Source of the DNA: Ruminococcaceae bacterium UBA7217
Lineage (GTDB): Bacteria; Bacillota; Clostridia; Oscillospirales; Acutalibacteraceae
Reading direction: 5' to 3'
Assembly (NCBI GenBank): GCA_002490425.1
Contig: DKTZ01000022.1
Span: 1,269 to 49,022, forward strand
Length of the DNA stretch: 47,754 bases
Shown: positions 1 to 7,462 of the stretch, piece by piece
How the letters are laid out: every line of letters starts with the position of its first letter
Numbering within the stretch: the first letter of the stretch is position 1
Position numbers and translations under genes: made by a program
The notes under the pieces: model-generated
Told to the model about the DNA's origin: nothing
What the model saw: only the letters and a program-made list of their open reading frames with translations
Database searches by the model: none

Positions 1-19
1 CATCTTTTTCGTACCCAAC

Positions 20-290
20 AGACAATAAAAGCGAAATGACCATTGCGGTTATTTCGTTTTTATTTTTATATGCAAATATGGGATTCGAACCCGTGAGGGT
101 TTCGGCGTTAAGAAAACAATTCAGTGAATTGTTTTTAGCCGAAAGCGAGAGGCGGTTACTGAATTTCATTGAAATTCAGTCGCCGAGCGAAAGGATTTTG
201 CTTGCAAAATCTGTCGAATCCCTTCCGGCGTACCAGCGGCAAGTGCCGCAGACAAGTCACGTACTGTATAGGTGCGTGACTTATTTTTTT
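20..290 (+). ncRNA. putative structured RNA, copy 1 (complete)
   Basis: This is a densely folded non-coding segment. A leading hairpin (32-40 with 48-56) is followed by a T-rich tract. An outer 9-bp stem pairs GGGATTCGA (80-88) with TCGAATCCC (214-222). It encloses four hairpins: AACCC/GGGTT (88-101), TTTCGGC/GCCGAAA with an inner 9-bp stem (100-144), GGCG/CGCC with an inner 10-bp stem (151-184), and an 8-bp stem (194-211). Two further hairpins follow: 236-249, and 254-282 with a T run (283-290) that looks like an intrinsic terminator. G-T pairs in the leading hairpin work only if the plus strand is transcribed. I do not recognise the family, and no promoter was identified. Confidence 0.6.
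254..290 (+). terminator. rho-independent terminator of RNA copy 1
   Basis: AAGTCACG (254-261) pairs perfectly with CGTGACTT (275-282) and is followed by ATTTTTTT. The T tract lies on the plus strand only, which sets the direction of transcription of the structured element. Confidence 0.7.
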
Positions 291-331
291 GCTCGCGTTA
301 ATAATATATCTTTTTCATATTCTAACGCAAC

Positions 332-480
332 AGAGACAAATGACTTTTAACAGTTATTTCATTTTTATATACAAATATGGGATTCGAACCCGTGAGGGTT
401 TTTGCGTTCAGAAAACATTTCTGTGAACTGTTTTTAGCAAAAAGCGTGAGGCGGTTACTGAATTTCTAAGAATTTCGGAC
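332..480 (+). ncRNA. putative structured RNA, copy 2 (3'-truncated)
   Basis: This is a second, diverged copy of the element at 20-290, in direct orientation and offset by about 300 bases. It keeps the leading hairpin (AAATGAC/GTTATTT), the GGGATTCGAACCC block and the hairpin at 399-443. In that hairpin the stem has changed on both sides, from TTTCGGC/GCCGAAA in copy 1 to TTTTTGC/GCAAAAA here, so pairing is preserved. The copy decays after about 475: the 3' strand of the outer stem, the last hairpins and the terminator are missing. It may be a remnant of a tandem duplication. Confidence 0.5.
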
Positions 481-585
481 AGATAAAAGAATGAAAATTT
501 GATTTAGCATCCCGCTTCTGCTATAATTTTTTAAGCTATACAGACTTTATATTCTTACACATTTTCAGAAAGGATAAATTCTAAA

Positions 586-882
586 ATGTATGATGAATTT
601 ATTTTAAGTGTTGAAAAGCTCAAAGCATTATGTATCAAAGAATTGTACGAAAGGAAAGCGGGAAATTCGGGTGAAAGTTCCATTAATCAATTAGAGCAAA
701 TAATTAAAGAATCGGACGAAATATTATTAAAAATAAGTATGGGAGATATACCGCCGAAATCAAATCGCTTTTTTAATTCATTTGCCCACGCTTTTAAAGT
801 ATGGGGCTGGAATATGAAAAATCCTACGGAACTGTATATTTTACTTTGCCAAATCAACAGTGCTTATGAAAATTTAGAGTAA
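586..882 (+). CDS. small hypothetical protein (98 aa)
   Basis: The family is not recognised. The 98-residue soluble protein has no signal peptide or membrane segment. It is rich in Lys and Glu in its first two thirds, and its last third has aromatic and hydrophobic residues (KVWGW, ELYILLCQIN) consistent with a small helical domain. A weak purine-rich RBS (AGAAAGG, about 569-575) precedes the ATG. It stands alone between the structured RNA repeats and the convergent clpC operon, with a shared terminator at 893-914. The layout would fit an orphan or immunity-type small protein, but no function can be supported. Confidence 0.6.
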   Translation: MYDEFILSVEKLKALCIKELYERKAGNSGESSINQLEQIIKESDEILLKISMGDIPPKSNRFFNSFAHAFKVWGWNMKNPTELYILLCQINSAYENLE

Positions 883-892
883 AAAGAAAAAA

Positions 893-920
893 GGAAGGGC
901 ATAAAAGCCCTTCCAAAAAA
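893..920. terminator. bidirectional terminator between convergent genes
   Basis: GGAAGGGC (893-900) and GCCCTTCC (907-914) form an 8-bp stem with a 6-base loop. It is flanked by A-rich sequence on the left, which is a T run for the minus-strand clpC, and by A6 on the right. It sits between the 98-aa ORF and the end of clpC. Confidence 0.75.
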
Positions 921-935
921 TTTGCTTATTAACCC

Positions 936-3371
936 TTACTGCTCGGCGGATTGGGAACGGAGTGAAAGAACACCGTTTTCGTCTGCGGAGCACACATATT
1001 TTTCATCCTTTTTGAGAGTTCCGTCAAGAATTTTTTCTGACAGTGAATCCTCAACCTTTGCTCTGACGGCACGCTTCAGAGGTCTCGCACCGTAAACCTT
1101 GTCATAGCCCTCTTTGAGTATAAGCTCCTTTACGCTTTCGTCAAAATCGACATCATATTCAATTGCTGAAAGACGTTTTTTAAGGTCAGACAGCAAGTTT
1201 TCCGCAATAAGCGAAATCTGCTCTTTTGTGAGCCTGTTGAATATGATTATATCGTCAATTCTGTTAAGAAATTCGGGACGGAACATATTCTTGAGTTCAG
1301 CGTTTACGGCTTCTCTGATTTTTTCTTCTGTGTTTTCGCCGTCTTTACCGTCGGAAAATCCGAAAGAGTGAATCTCTTCGTTTATCTGCCTTGCACCCAC
1401 GTTTGACGTCATTATGATTACGCAGTTTTTGAAATCGACCTTTCTTCCCTTTGAATCGGTCAAAATGCCATCATCTAAAATCTGCAAAAGCATATTGAAA
1501 ACGTCGGGGTGCGCCTTTTCGATTTCGTCAAACAGTACAACGGAATAGGGCTTTCTGCGGATTTTCTCGGTAAGCTGACCGCCCTCGTCAAAGCCGACGT
1601 AACCGGGAGGCGAGCCGATAAGTTTTGAAACCGTGTGCTTTTCCATAAATTCGGACATATCAAGACGAATCATTGCATTTTCATCACCGAAAAGAGCAGC
1701 CGCAAGCGCCTTTGAAAGCTCGGTTTTACCGACACCCGTAGGACCGCAGAAAAGGAACGAGCCAATAGGCCTCTTCGGGTCTTTAAGCCCTGCCCTGCCG
1801 CGCCTTATCGCCTTGGCGACAGCCGAAACCGCCTTGTCCTGACCCACAATTCTTTTGTGAAGCTCATCTTCCATTTTAAGGAGTCTTTCGCTCTCTTTTT
1901 CGGTCATCTGCGTAACGGGAATACCCGTCCAGCCTGAAACTATCTCCGCAATTTCCGTTTCGGTTACGGACATTGATTTTCCGCCGTCGGAATTAGTCCA
2001 TTTAGCCTTTTCCTCGTCATATTTTCTTTTGAGCTCTTTTTCCTCATCACGCAGTGACGCCGCTTTTTCGTAATCCTGATGCTCAACTGCATTTTGCTTT
2101 TCAGCGGAAACCTTATTAAGATTGCGTTCCATATCCTTTAGTTCAGGCGGAGCGGTAAACTGCTTAAGCCTTACCTTTGACGCCGCCTCATCAATAAGGT
2201 CAATAGCCTTATCAGGCAAAAATCTGTCGCCTATATATCTTGAAGAAAGCGAAACTGCGGCTTTAATTGCCTCATCGGTTATTTTGACCTTGTGGTGAGC
2301 CTCATATTTATCCCTTATGCCCTTTAAGATTTCAACTGCGTCCTCCTCGGACGGTTCGCCCACGGTGACAGGCTGAAATCTGCGTTCAAGCGCCGCATCT
2401 TTTTCAATATTTTTGCGGTATTCGTCAATAGTCGTAGCGCCGATTACCTGCAATTCGCCACGCGCAAGTGACGGCTTTAAGATATTTGCCGCATCAACTG
2501 CACCCTCGGCACTGCCTGCGCCGACAAGCGTGTGAACCTCATCAATGAACAGCACGGTATCTTCGGCATTTTTCGCCTCTTCAATTATGCTTTTTATTCT
2601 CTCTTCAAAGTCGCCTCTGTACTTTGTGCCTGCGACCATACCCGTAAGGTCAAGAGAGAGTATTTTTTTATCTTTAAGAAGCTCAGGAACCTCGCCGTTA
2701 ACGATTTTCAGCGCAAGACCCTCGACAATAGCCGTTTTGCCTACACCCGGCTCGCCTATAAGACACGGATTATTTTTAGTTCTTCTTGAAAGAATTTGAA
2801 TAACTCGGTTTATCTCCTCTTCCCTGCCGATAACAGGGTCGATTTTATTTTCCTTTGCAAGCTGTGTAAGATCTCTTGAAAATTTTTCAAGATTTGAATT
2901 TTCATCATCTTTTTTGCCGTTTCCTCTTTGCTTTGTATTCTCTTCCTTGGCTATTGTTTTTACAATATTCTGAACAGGAAGTCCCAGTCTGTTCAGTATT
3001 TCGCAGGCAAAGCCTGTGCCCTCACGGCAAAGCGCCAAGAGAATATGCTCTGTTCCCGCAAGGGACTTACCCATTGAATTTGAGAGCATAAGCGCACTTT
3101 CAACTATATATTTTGCCCTCGGAGTAAAATCCGATGAAACAAGCTCCGTGGGAATTCCCGCGCCCACGCTTTCACGAATCATTTTATAAACATTTTCATA
3201 GGTTATTTTTTCCGAAGTTAAAATTTTGCCTGCCTGCGACGAAACATCGCTTACAAGTCCCAAAAGGATATGCTCACTGCCGATGTAGGTGTGACCTAAA
3301 TCCTCTGCGGCTTCAACGGCGGCGTTCAGCGCATTGTTTGCTTTTTCGGTAAAGCCTGTAAAACTATACAT
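936..3371 (-). CDS. clpC: ClpC AAA+ chaperone/unfoldase
   Basis: HSP100 unfoldase that feeds substrates, including arginine-phosphorylated proteins marked by McsB, to the ClpP protease in the cytoplasm. The order is: N-terminal double Clp-N repeat (about residues 1-140), first AAA+ module with Walker A GEPGVGKTAI, a UVR-type coiled region in the middle domain (about 410-460), and a second AAA+ module with GPTGVGKTEL followed by the D2-small domain. I start at 3371 (MYSFTGF) because AAAGGAGA lies 7 bases upstream. An ATG 18 bases earlier overlaps that RBS. About 811 residues is normal for ClpC. It is the last gene of the ctsR operon; the only terminator-like structure seen downstream is the shared one near 893. 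Confidence 0.97.
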   Translation of the reverse strand: MYSFTGFTEKANNALNAAVEAAEDLGHTYIGSEHILLGLVSDVSSQAGKILTSEKITYENVYKMIRESVGAGIPTELVSSDFTPRAKYIVESALMLSNSMGKSLAGTEHILLALCREGTGFACEILNRLGLPVQNIVKTIAKEENTKQRGNGKKDDENSNLEKFSRDLTQLAKENKIDPVIGREEEINRVIQILSRRTKNNPCLIGEPGVGKTAIVEGLALKIVNGEVPELLKDKKILSLDLTGMVAGTKYRGDFEERIKSIIEEAKNAEDTVLFIDEVHTLVGAGSAEGAVDAANILKPSLARGELQVIGATTIDEYRKNIEKDAALERRFQPVTVGEPSEEDAVEILKGIRDKYEAHHKVKITDEAIKAAVSLSSRYIGDRFLPDKAIDLIDEAASKVRLKQFTAPPELKDMERNLNKVSAEKQNAVEHQDYEKAASLRDEEKELKRKYDEEKAKWTNSDGGKSMSVTETEIAEIVSGWTGIPVTQMTEKESERLLKMEDELHKRIVGQDKAVSAVAKAIRRGRAGLKDPKRPIGSFLFCGPTGVGKTELSKALAAALFGDENAMIRLDMSEFMEKHTVSKLIGSPPGYVGFDEGGQLTEKIRRKPYSVVLFDEIEKAHPDVFNMLLQILDDGILTDSKGRKVDFKNCVIIMTSNVGARQINEEIHSFGFSDGKDGENTEEKIREAVNAELKNMFRPEFLNRIDDIIIFNRLTKEQISLIAENLLSDLKKRLSAIEYDVDFDESVKELILKEGYDKVYGARPLKRAVRAKVEDSLSEKILDGTLKKDEKYVCSADENGVLSLRSQSAEQ

Positions 3372-3424
3372 AAATAAGTCTCCTTTCAAAAAATCAGGGG
3401 GATTTTAAAATCCCCCTTTACAAA

Positions 3425-4432
3425 TTAAGATAACTTTTCACGAACCGCCTTCGCCCTCTCGAAATCTCTTTCACGGGGCGTCAGCTTTTGACCTGCCTTT
3501 GCATTTATTGTTGCAGGCTGAAGCGAAATCATAAGTTCGTTTACTGTTTTAAGGGGTACGGGCAGCTTTCCCGAAACAGAGCCGAGCCTTACGAGAGATA
3601 AGTTCTTCATAAGCTCGTCAGTGCTTATTAGCTTTGCCCATTTTAATAAACCGTATGCACGGGAAATTGCATCTTCCGTATCAAGACTTTTTATCATTTC
3701 TTCTCGGGCGCTACGCTCCTGTGCGCAAAGCTGAAGAGTTATTGATTTAAGATTTTCAATTGCCGCTTTTTCGGAAATTCCGAGCGTTATTTGGTTGCTG
3801 AGCTGATACATATCACCAACAGCTTCACTGCCCTCGCCGAATGCACCTCTGATAGTAAGCCCAAGCTTTGAAACAGTGCTTATAAGTCGGCTTATTCCGC
3901 CGTTCATTGTAAGGCAAGGAAGATGAAGCATAACAGACGCTCTCATACCTGTGCCGAGGTTAGTGGGGCACTGAGTAAGGTAGCCAATTCTTGAGTCAAA
4001 TGCAAAATCGAACTTGCTGTTAAGTAAGTCGTCTATTTCATTTGCAACCGAGAATGCCTCATCAAGGGCAAAGCCGGGGCGCATAACCTGCAAACGGATA
4101 TGATCTTCCTCACAAAGCATTATGCAAATGTCCTCATCAGGGGAAATGAGCATTGCTCTGCCGCCAGCGTCTGAGGCAAATTCAGGACTGATTATGTGTC
4201 TTTCAGCCATACTTGCCGCCTCAAAGCCTGCAAGAGTTTTCATTTCAACAAAGGAAAGTCCGAATTTGTTGTCCTTCTCAACTGCGTCACGGATTTTTCC
4301 GTTAAGCTCTGTTCTGCTCTTAGTATTGAGCTTGCAGGGGAACGGATATTCCGCAATATTTCTTGCAAATCTAATTCTTGTGCTGATAACAATATCATTT
4401 TGCTCGCCGGCACCTATATACCACTTACTCAT
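3425..4432 (-). CDS. mcsB: protein arginine kinase McsB
   Basis: ATP:guanido phosphotransferase-family kinase that phosphorylates arginine residues on proteins, including CtsR, marking them for ClpCP. Visible family motifs are STRIRFARN (residues 17-25), CEEDH in the nucleotide/guanidino site, CPTNLGTG near residue 155, and RGAFGEGSEAVG. At 335 residues it is slightly shorter than typical McsB (about 350-360), and the C-terminus still has the Arg/Lys-rich tail. Its start overlaps the end of mcsA by 8 bases, indicating translational coupling. It lies third in ctsR-mcsA-mcsB-clpC. Confidence 0.96.
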   Translation of the reverse strand: MSKWYIGAGEQNDIVISTRIRFARNIAEYPFPCKLNTKSRTELNGKIRDAVEKDNKFGLSFVEMKTLAGFEAASMAERHIISPEFASDAGGRAMLISPDEDICIMLCEEDHIRLQVMRPGFALDEAFSVANEIDDLLNSKFDFAFDSRIGYLTQCPTNLGTGMRASVMLHLPCLTMNGGISRLISTVSKLGLTIRGAFGEGSEAVGDMYQLSNQITLGISEKAAIENLKSITLQLCAQERSAREEMIKSLDTEDAISRAYGLLKWAKLISTDELMKNLSLVRLGSVSGKLPVPLKTVNELMISLQPATINAKAGQKLTPRERDFERAKAVREKLS

Positions 4433-4934
4433 TTTTTCCGCCCTCCTTTATTTCCTTTATCCTGTCACGGAGCGTTGCCGCTTTTTCATAATTTTGCTCA
4501 TCGACAGCCGCTTTCAATTCTTCTTCCAGTTTTTCGATTTGCATTTTCTTACTGTCGCCGTTTATTGCAATTTTATTGGGGATTTTGCCCTCGTGGCGGG
4601 TTTTTCCGTGAATTCGCTGGAGTGACGGAAGAAGCTTTTCGTAAAATGTTTCATAGCATTTTGCGCAACCGATTTTTCCGCTCTCGACAATATCATTAAA
4701 GGTACTTCCGCACTTTTCGCACTGTAAAGTGCGTGCCGAAAGGGTACTTACACCTGTGTCGCCCAAAAATGAACCGAAAAACGAACCGAAAATATTTCCG
4801 AATCCTCCGAAAACATCTTCATAGCCGAGCATTTTGGCGCAGTCACTGCAAAGGTGCGCCTCCGTCGCCTCACCGTTTACAATTCTTTTAACGTGTGTGG
4901 TAGCTTCATATTTTCCGCAATTCTGACATAACAT
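4425..4934 (-). CDS. mcsA: McsA, zinc-finger activator of McsB
   Basis: Activator and adaptor of the McsB arginine kinase. The 169-residue protein has CxxC pairs typical of McsA: C3/C6 and C28/C31 near the N-terminus, then a second zinc site (CEKCG ... CAKCY) around residues 72-95. The C-terminus is a UVR motif (about 133-165) like the one in ClpC. It sits between ctsR (13-base gap) and mcsB (8-base overlap), as in Bacillus-type class III heat-shock operons. Confidence 0.95.
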   Translation of the reverse strand: MLCQNCGKYEATTHVKRIVNGEATEAHLCSDCAKMLGYEDVFGGFGNIFGSFFGSFLGDTGVSTLSARTLQCEKCGSTFNDIVESGKIGCAKCYETFYEKLLPSLQRIHGKTRHEGKIPNKIAINGDSKKMQIEKLEEELKAAVDEQNYEKAATLRDRIKEIKEGGKNE

Positions 4935-4947
4935 AAAAATTCACTCC

Positions 4948-5412
4948 TTATAAGTTATTTAATAAAATCTGTTTGAATATTGACGCACGGACCGTATCAG
5001 CATATGTCTTCGGAATATCTTTATAAGCATTTCCGCTGAGAGCTGATAACATTAGTTTTGCCGTTTTTTCGTCAATCAAATCTCTGTCGTAAAAATTTCT
5101 GATATAAGCCTTGCAGGTATTTGCGTCAATCTGAGAACCGATTGAGTTCACAACGTGCATTTTAAACGTATCAACATCAAAATTTGTGCGTGTAATTCGG
5201 ATATATCCACCGCCGCCTCTTTGGCTTTCTACTATATAACCGTGTTCAGGCGTAAATCTTGATGAAATAACATAATTTATCTGACTTGGCACACAGCCTA
5301 CTTTTTGCGCAAGCTCATTACGCTGAATTTCAGTACTGCCGCCGTCCTCAAGCATATCCGAAATCATTTGCGCTATTATATTACTGATATTCACGTTCTC
5401 ACCCGATTTCAT
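4948..5412 (-). CDS. ctsR: CtsR heat-shock repressor
   Basis: Winged-helix repressor of class III heat-shock genes. The sequence has the CtsR core: the NISNIIAQMI helix, the DNA-binding region with GCVPSQINYVISSRF, and the glycine-rich wing SQRGGGGYIRI (about residues 60-75). It is 154 residues counted from the ATG at 5412, but no RBS precedes that ATG. A GTG at 5394, preceded by GGGTGAG, would give the usual N-terminus starting at NISNII and is a good alternative. It is the first gene of the operon, and two CtsR operators flank its promoter, so it is autoregulated. Confidence 0.95.
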   Translation of the reverse strand: MKSGENVNISNIIAQMISDMLEDGGSTEIQRNELAQKVGCVPSQINYVISSRFTPEHGYIVESQRGGGGYIRITRTNFDVDTFKMHVVNSIGSQIDANTCKAYIRNFYDRDLIDEKTAKLMLSALSGNAYKDIPKTYADTVRASIFKQILLNNL

Positions 5413-5452
5413 TTGTGTTTTTTTGATTTGCAGGGTATTCGTCTAATTTGAC

Positions 5453-5469
5453 TTTGACTTTCTTTGACC
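5453..5469 (-). promoter_or_regulatory. CtsR operator, promoter-proximal
   Basis: On the minus strand this reads GGTCAAAGAAAGTCAAA, a perfect match to the CtsR heptad repeat RGTCAAANANRGTCAAA. An extra TTTGAC unit follows at 5447-5452, so three half-sites occur. It lies just downstream of the -10 box, over the expected start site. Confidence 0.9.
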
Positions 5470-5480
5470 TTGCAAGTTAT

Positions 5481-5508
5481 ATTATAGTTAAGTTCCAAGA
5501 ATAATCAA
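5481..5508 (-). promoter_or_regulatory. ctsR operon promoter
   Basis: On the minus strand the -35 is TTGATT (plus 5503-5508) and the -10 is a perfect TATAAT (plus 5481-5486), with a 16-base spacer. It is sandwiched between two CtsR operators, which fits strong repression at normal temperature. Confidence 0.8.
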
Positions 5509-5509
5509 A

Positions 5510-5526
5510 GGTCAAAAAAGGTCAAA
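5510..5526 (+). promoter_or_regulatory. CtsR operator, upstream copy
   Basis: GGTCAAAAAAGGTCAAA matches the CtsR consensus perfectly and abuts the -35 box of the ctsR promoter. It is inverted relative to the downstream operator at 5453-5469. Confidence 0.88.
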
Positions 5527-5690
5527 TTTAATGTTTAAACGCAAATTATCTCTGTTTTTCTCGCTTTTTCTTTTGTTTTCATATATTTTAATTTTTTTTA
5601 CAGACATCAACAGAAAAGGCAGGCGTGGAAATCTGTCCATTTCACTTAATAATATTTTGTAAGGACGAAGCCCATAGTGCTGTTTTTTTG

Positions 5691-5777
5691 TAGGGACAGC
5701 CGACTCGGCTGTCCGTTACGAAGTTTAATTTTTCATTTTATTTTCTACAAGTAGGGGGACGATGCCCACATCGTCCC
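5691..5777. repeat. two palindromic 'GTAGGG' hairpin repeats
   Basis: Within the gene-free stretch 5527-5915 there are two hairpins, each headed by GTAGGG. The first pairs GGACAGCCGA with TCGGCTGTCC (5694-5714). The second pairs GGGACGATG with CATCGTCCC (5756-5777). Related copies occur at 19769-19797, 36791-36814, 38733-38757 and 38886-38911. The rest of the stretch is AT-rich and shows no gene. Confidence 0.7.
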
Positions 5778-5915
5778 AATGTGTCAGCAGGACACCCATT
5801 TTTTATTTTATTTTCGGTGGGAGCAATTCGTCGCACAAAAGTTGATAAAATTTTCCGAATATGTTAATATAACAGACAGATATTCATTTACTTTATTTTT
5901 GATTGAGGTAAATAT

Positions 5916-6434
5916 ATGATTTTACTGATTGCCGGCGCATCACACACGGGAAAAACGCATTTAGCGCAAAGACTCCTTGAAAAATACGGTTATCCCTACC
6001 TTTCAATTGACCATTTAAAAATGGGGCTTATACGCAGTAAAAACACTGACCTTACTCCTGAAAGCAGTGACGAAGCCCTGACAGATTACCTGTGGCCGAT
6101 TGTCAGGGAAATTATCAAAACCGCCGTTGAAAACGAGCAAAACCTTATTGTTGAGGGGTGCTATATCCCCTTTGATTGGGCAAAGGATTTTGAGCCTGAT
6201 TACCTTGCAGAGATAAAATACTGCTGTTTGGTGATGAGTGAAAAATATATAAGAAACAATTATAACGATATAATAAAGTACGAAAATGTCATCGAAATGC
6301 GCCACTCGGACTATATTATGGACGGGTTAATACACGATAATGCCGAAGCCCTAAAAATGTGCCGTTTACACGGCGTAAAGTACTGCTTAATTGACGACGT
6401 TTATCCAAAAGATACGGTTTTTTTTGATATTTAA
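5916..6434 (+). CDS. small P-loop kinase/ATPase
   Basis: 172-residue P-loop NTPase. Walker A is GASHTGKTH (residues 7-15) near the N-terminus, followed by a kinase-like SIDHLKMGL segment and a hydrophobic strand ending in VEGCYIP. This is the AAA_33/nucleotide-kinase style fold used by small-molecule kinases (2-phosphoglycerate kinase-like, shikimate/adenylate kinase-like); the exact substrate cannot be read. The RBS is TTGAGGT, 7 bases before the ATG. It is a single gene on the plus strand ending in a terminator shared with the convergent flavoprotein gene. A zeta-toxin-type kinase is possible, but no antitoxin partner is seen. Confidence 0.75.
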   Translation: MILLIAGASHTGKTHLAQRLLEKYGYPYLSIDHLKMGLIRSKNTDLTPESSDEALTDYLWPIVREIIKTAVENEQNLIVEGCYIPFDWAKDFEPDYLAEIKYCCLVMSEKYIRNNYNDIIKYENVIEMRHSDYIMDGLIHDNAEALKMCRLHGVKYCLIDDVYPKDTVFFDI

Positions 6435-6473
6435 TCTTGTATAAAGTAATTTGAACACAGCGTATACAGTTAA

Positions 6474-6503
6474 AAAAGCACCTCTCCGGGTGCTTTTCTT
6501 TTA
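6474..6503. terminator. terminator after P-loop kinase gene
   Basis: AAAGCACC and GGTGCTTT form a stem with a short CT/CG-rich loop, A-rich on the left and T-rich on the right. It lies between convergent genes and could serve both. Confidence 0.7.
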
Positions 6504-6527
6504 TTCTGCTTATTATGCCGATTTTTA

Positions 6528-7403
6528 TTATTCTTTCGCCAAATATTCAATTATGCCGTGAGCGGCAACGTTGCCCTCGCCGACTGCTTTTGCAATCTGA
6601 TACGGTCTGCCCGTGCAATCACCCGCCGCAAAGCATCCTTTTATATTAGTTTCGCAGCTTCTGTTAACCGAAATATGCGCGCCGTTCATCTCCAAGCCTT
6701 TAAAAACCGTTGCAGGAGCTACTGAACTGCGAAGGAAAAATGCGCCGTCAGCTTTAATCTTTCTTCCGTCCGTAAGCTCAATCCCTTCAACCCTGTTCTC
6801 GCCCAAAACCGCTTTCATCGGCTTCGTAAGAATTTCAATATTCGGATGAGTAAAAGTTGACTCGTAAGTCGTATAAAGATAAAGCTTTTCGGCTGTTTCT
6901 GCAAGGAACTCCACCTCATGCTCATATCTCTGCGCACCGCAGAAAACAGCGATAATTTTGCCCTTATAAAGAAACCCGTCGCAGGTAGCACAATAGCTGA
7001 CACCTCGGCCGAGCATTTCCTGCTCATTGATAATTCCTTTAGGCGGAACAGAGCCGACTGCCAAAAGGACTGTTTTCGCCTTGTAAAGCTCGTTATCTGC
7101 AAGCACGGTAAATCCGTTTCTGCTTTTTGTTATCTGCGTCACCATTTTGTCGGTAAGCACAAGACCCGCCGTTTTTATCTGCGCTATGAACCTGTCGTTA
7201 AGCTCTTTACCGCCGATTGGCTCAAAGCCTGCGTAATTTGCAATTTTTTCGCTTTTTTCAACCTTATCGCTGAGTGCGTCAGAGCCAAACCAAATAATAT
7301 TCTTATTATGCACTTTAAGCGTTAACGCCGCCGAAAGACCTGCAGGGCCGCCGCCGACAACAGCAGCATCGTAACTTTCTGTTTTATTCTGCTCAGTAGA
7401 CAC
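6528..7403 (-). CDS. thioredoxin reductase-like flavoprotein lacking NADPH motifs
   Basis: 291-residue FAD-binding disulfide reductase of the TrxB fold. An N-terminal dinucleotide motif GGGPAG (17-22) binds FAD. A redox-active C138-x-x-C141 lies in YCATCDG. The C-terminal FAD motif is FAAGDC. The region where NADPH-dependent TrxB has GGGDSA-type and HRRxxxR motifs reads IAVFCGAQRYEHEV (150-163) and YTTYESTF (177-184), so the NADPH-recognition residues are missing. This matches the known ferredoxin/flavin-type, pyridine-nucleotide-independent reductases, but assignment to that group is inference. No thioredoxin gene is adjacent. It lies downstream of the DUF5662-like gene on the same strand (59-base gap). 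Confidence 0.85.
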   Translation of the reverse strand: MSTEQNKTESYDAAVVGGGPAGLSAALTLKVHNKNIIWFGSDALSDKVEKSEKIANYAGFEPIGGKELNDRFIAQIKTAGLVLTDKMVTQITKSRNGFTVLADNELYKAKTVLLAVGSVPPKGIINEQEMLGRGVSYCATCDGFLYKGKIIAVFCGAQRYEHEVEFLAETAEKLYLYTTYESTFTHPNIEILTKPMKAVLGENRVEGIELTDGRKIKADGAFFLRSSVAPATVFKGLEMNGAHISVNRSCETNIKGCFAAGDCTGRPYQIAKAVGEGNVAAHGIIEYLAKE

Positions 7404-7462
7404 TTTCCGTCACCTCTCCTGCTATGCATTTAGTGAAAACTTTTATCTTCATATAATTATAT

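Noticed and set aside
72..95. tRNA T-arm-like sequence (GGTTCGAATCCC on the minus strand)
   Set aside because: No matching acceptor stem, D arm or anticodon arm; the bases pair instead with 214-222 as the outer stem of the RNA element.
36..350. Open frame of 104 codons at the left edge
   Set aside because: It runs through the hairpins and terminator of the structured repeat, has no RBS, and its translation looks like no protein.
4122..4699. Long plus-strand frames opposite mcsB/mcsA
   Set aside because: They are antisense to conserved genes with clear motifs and have no RBS or family resemblance.
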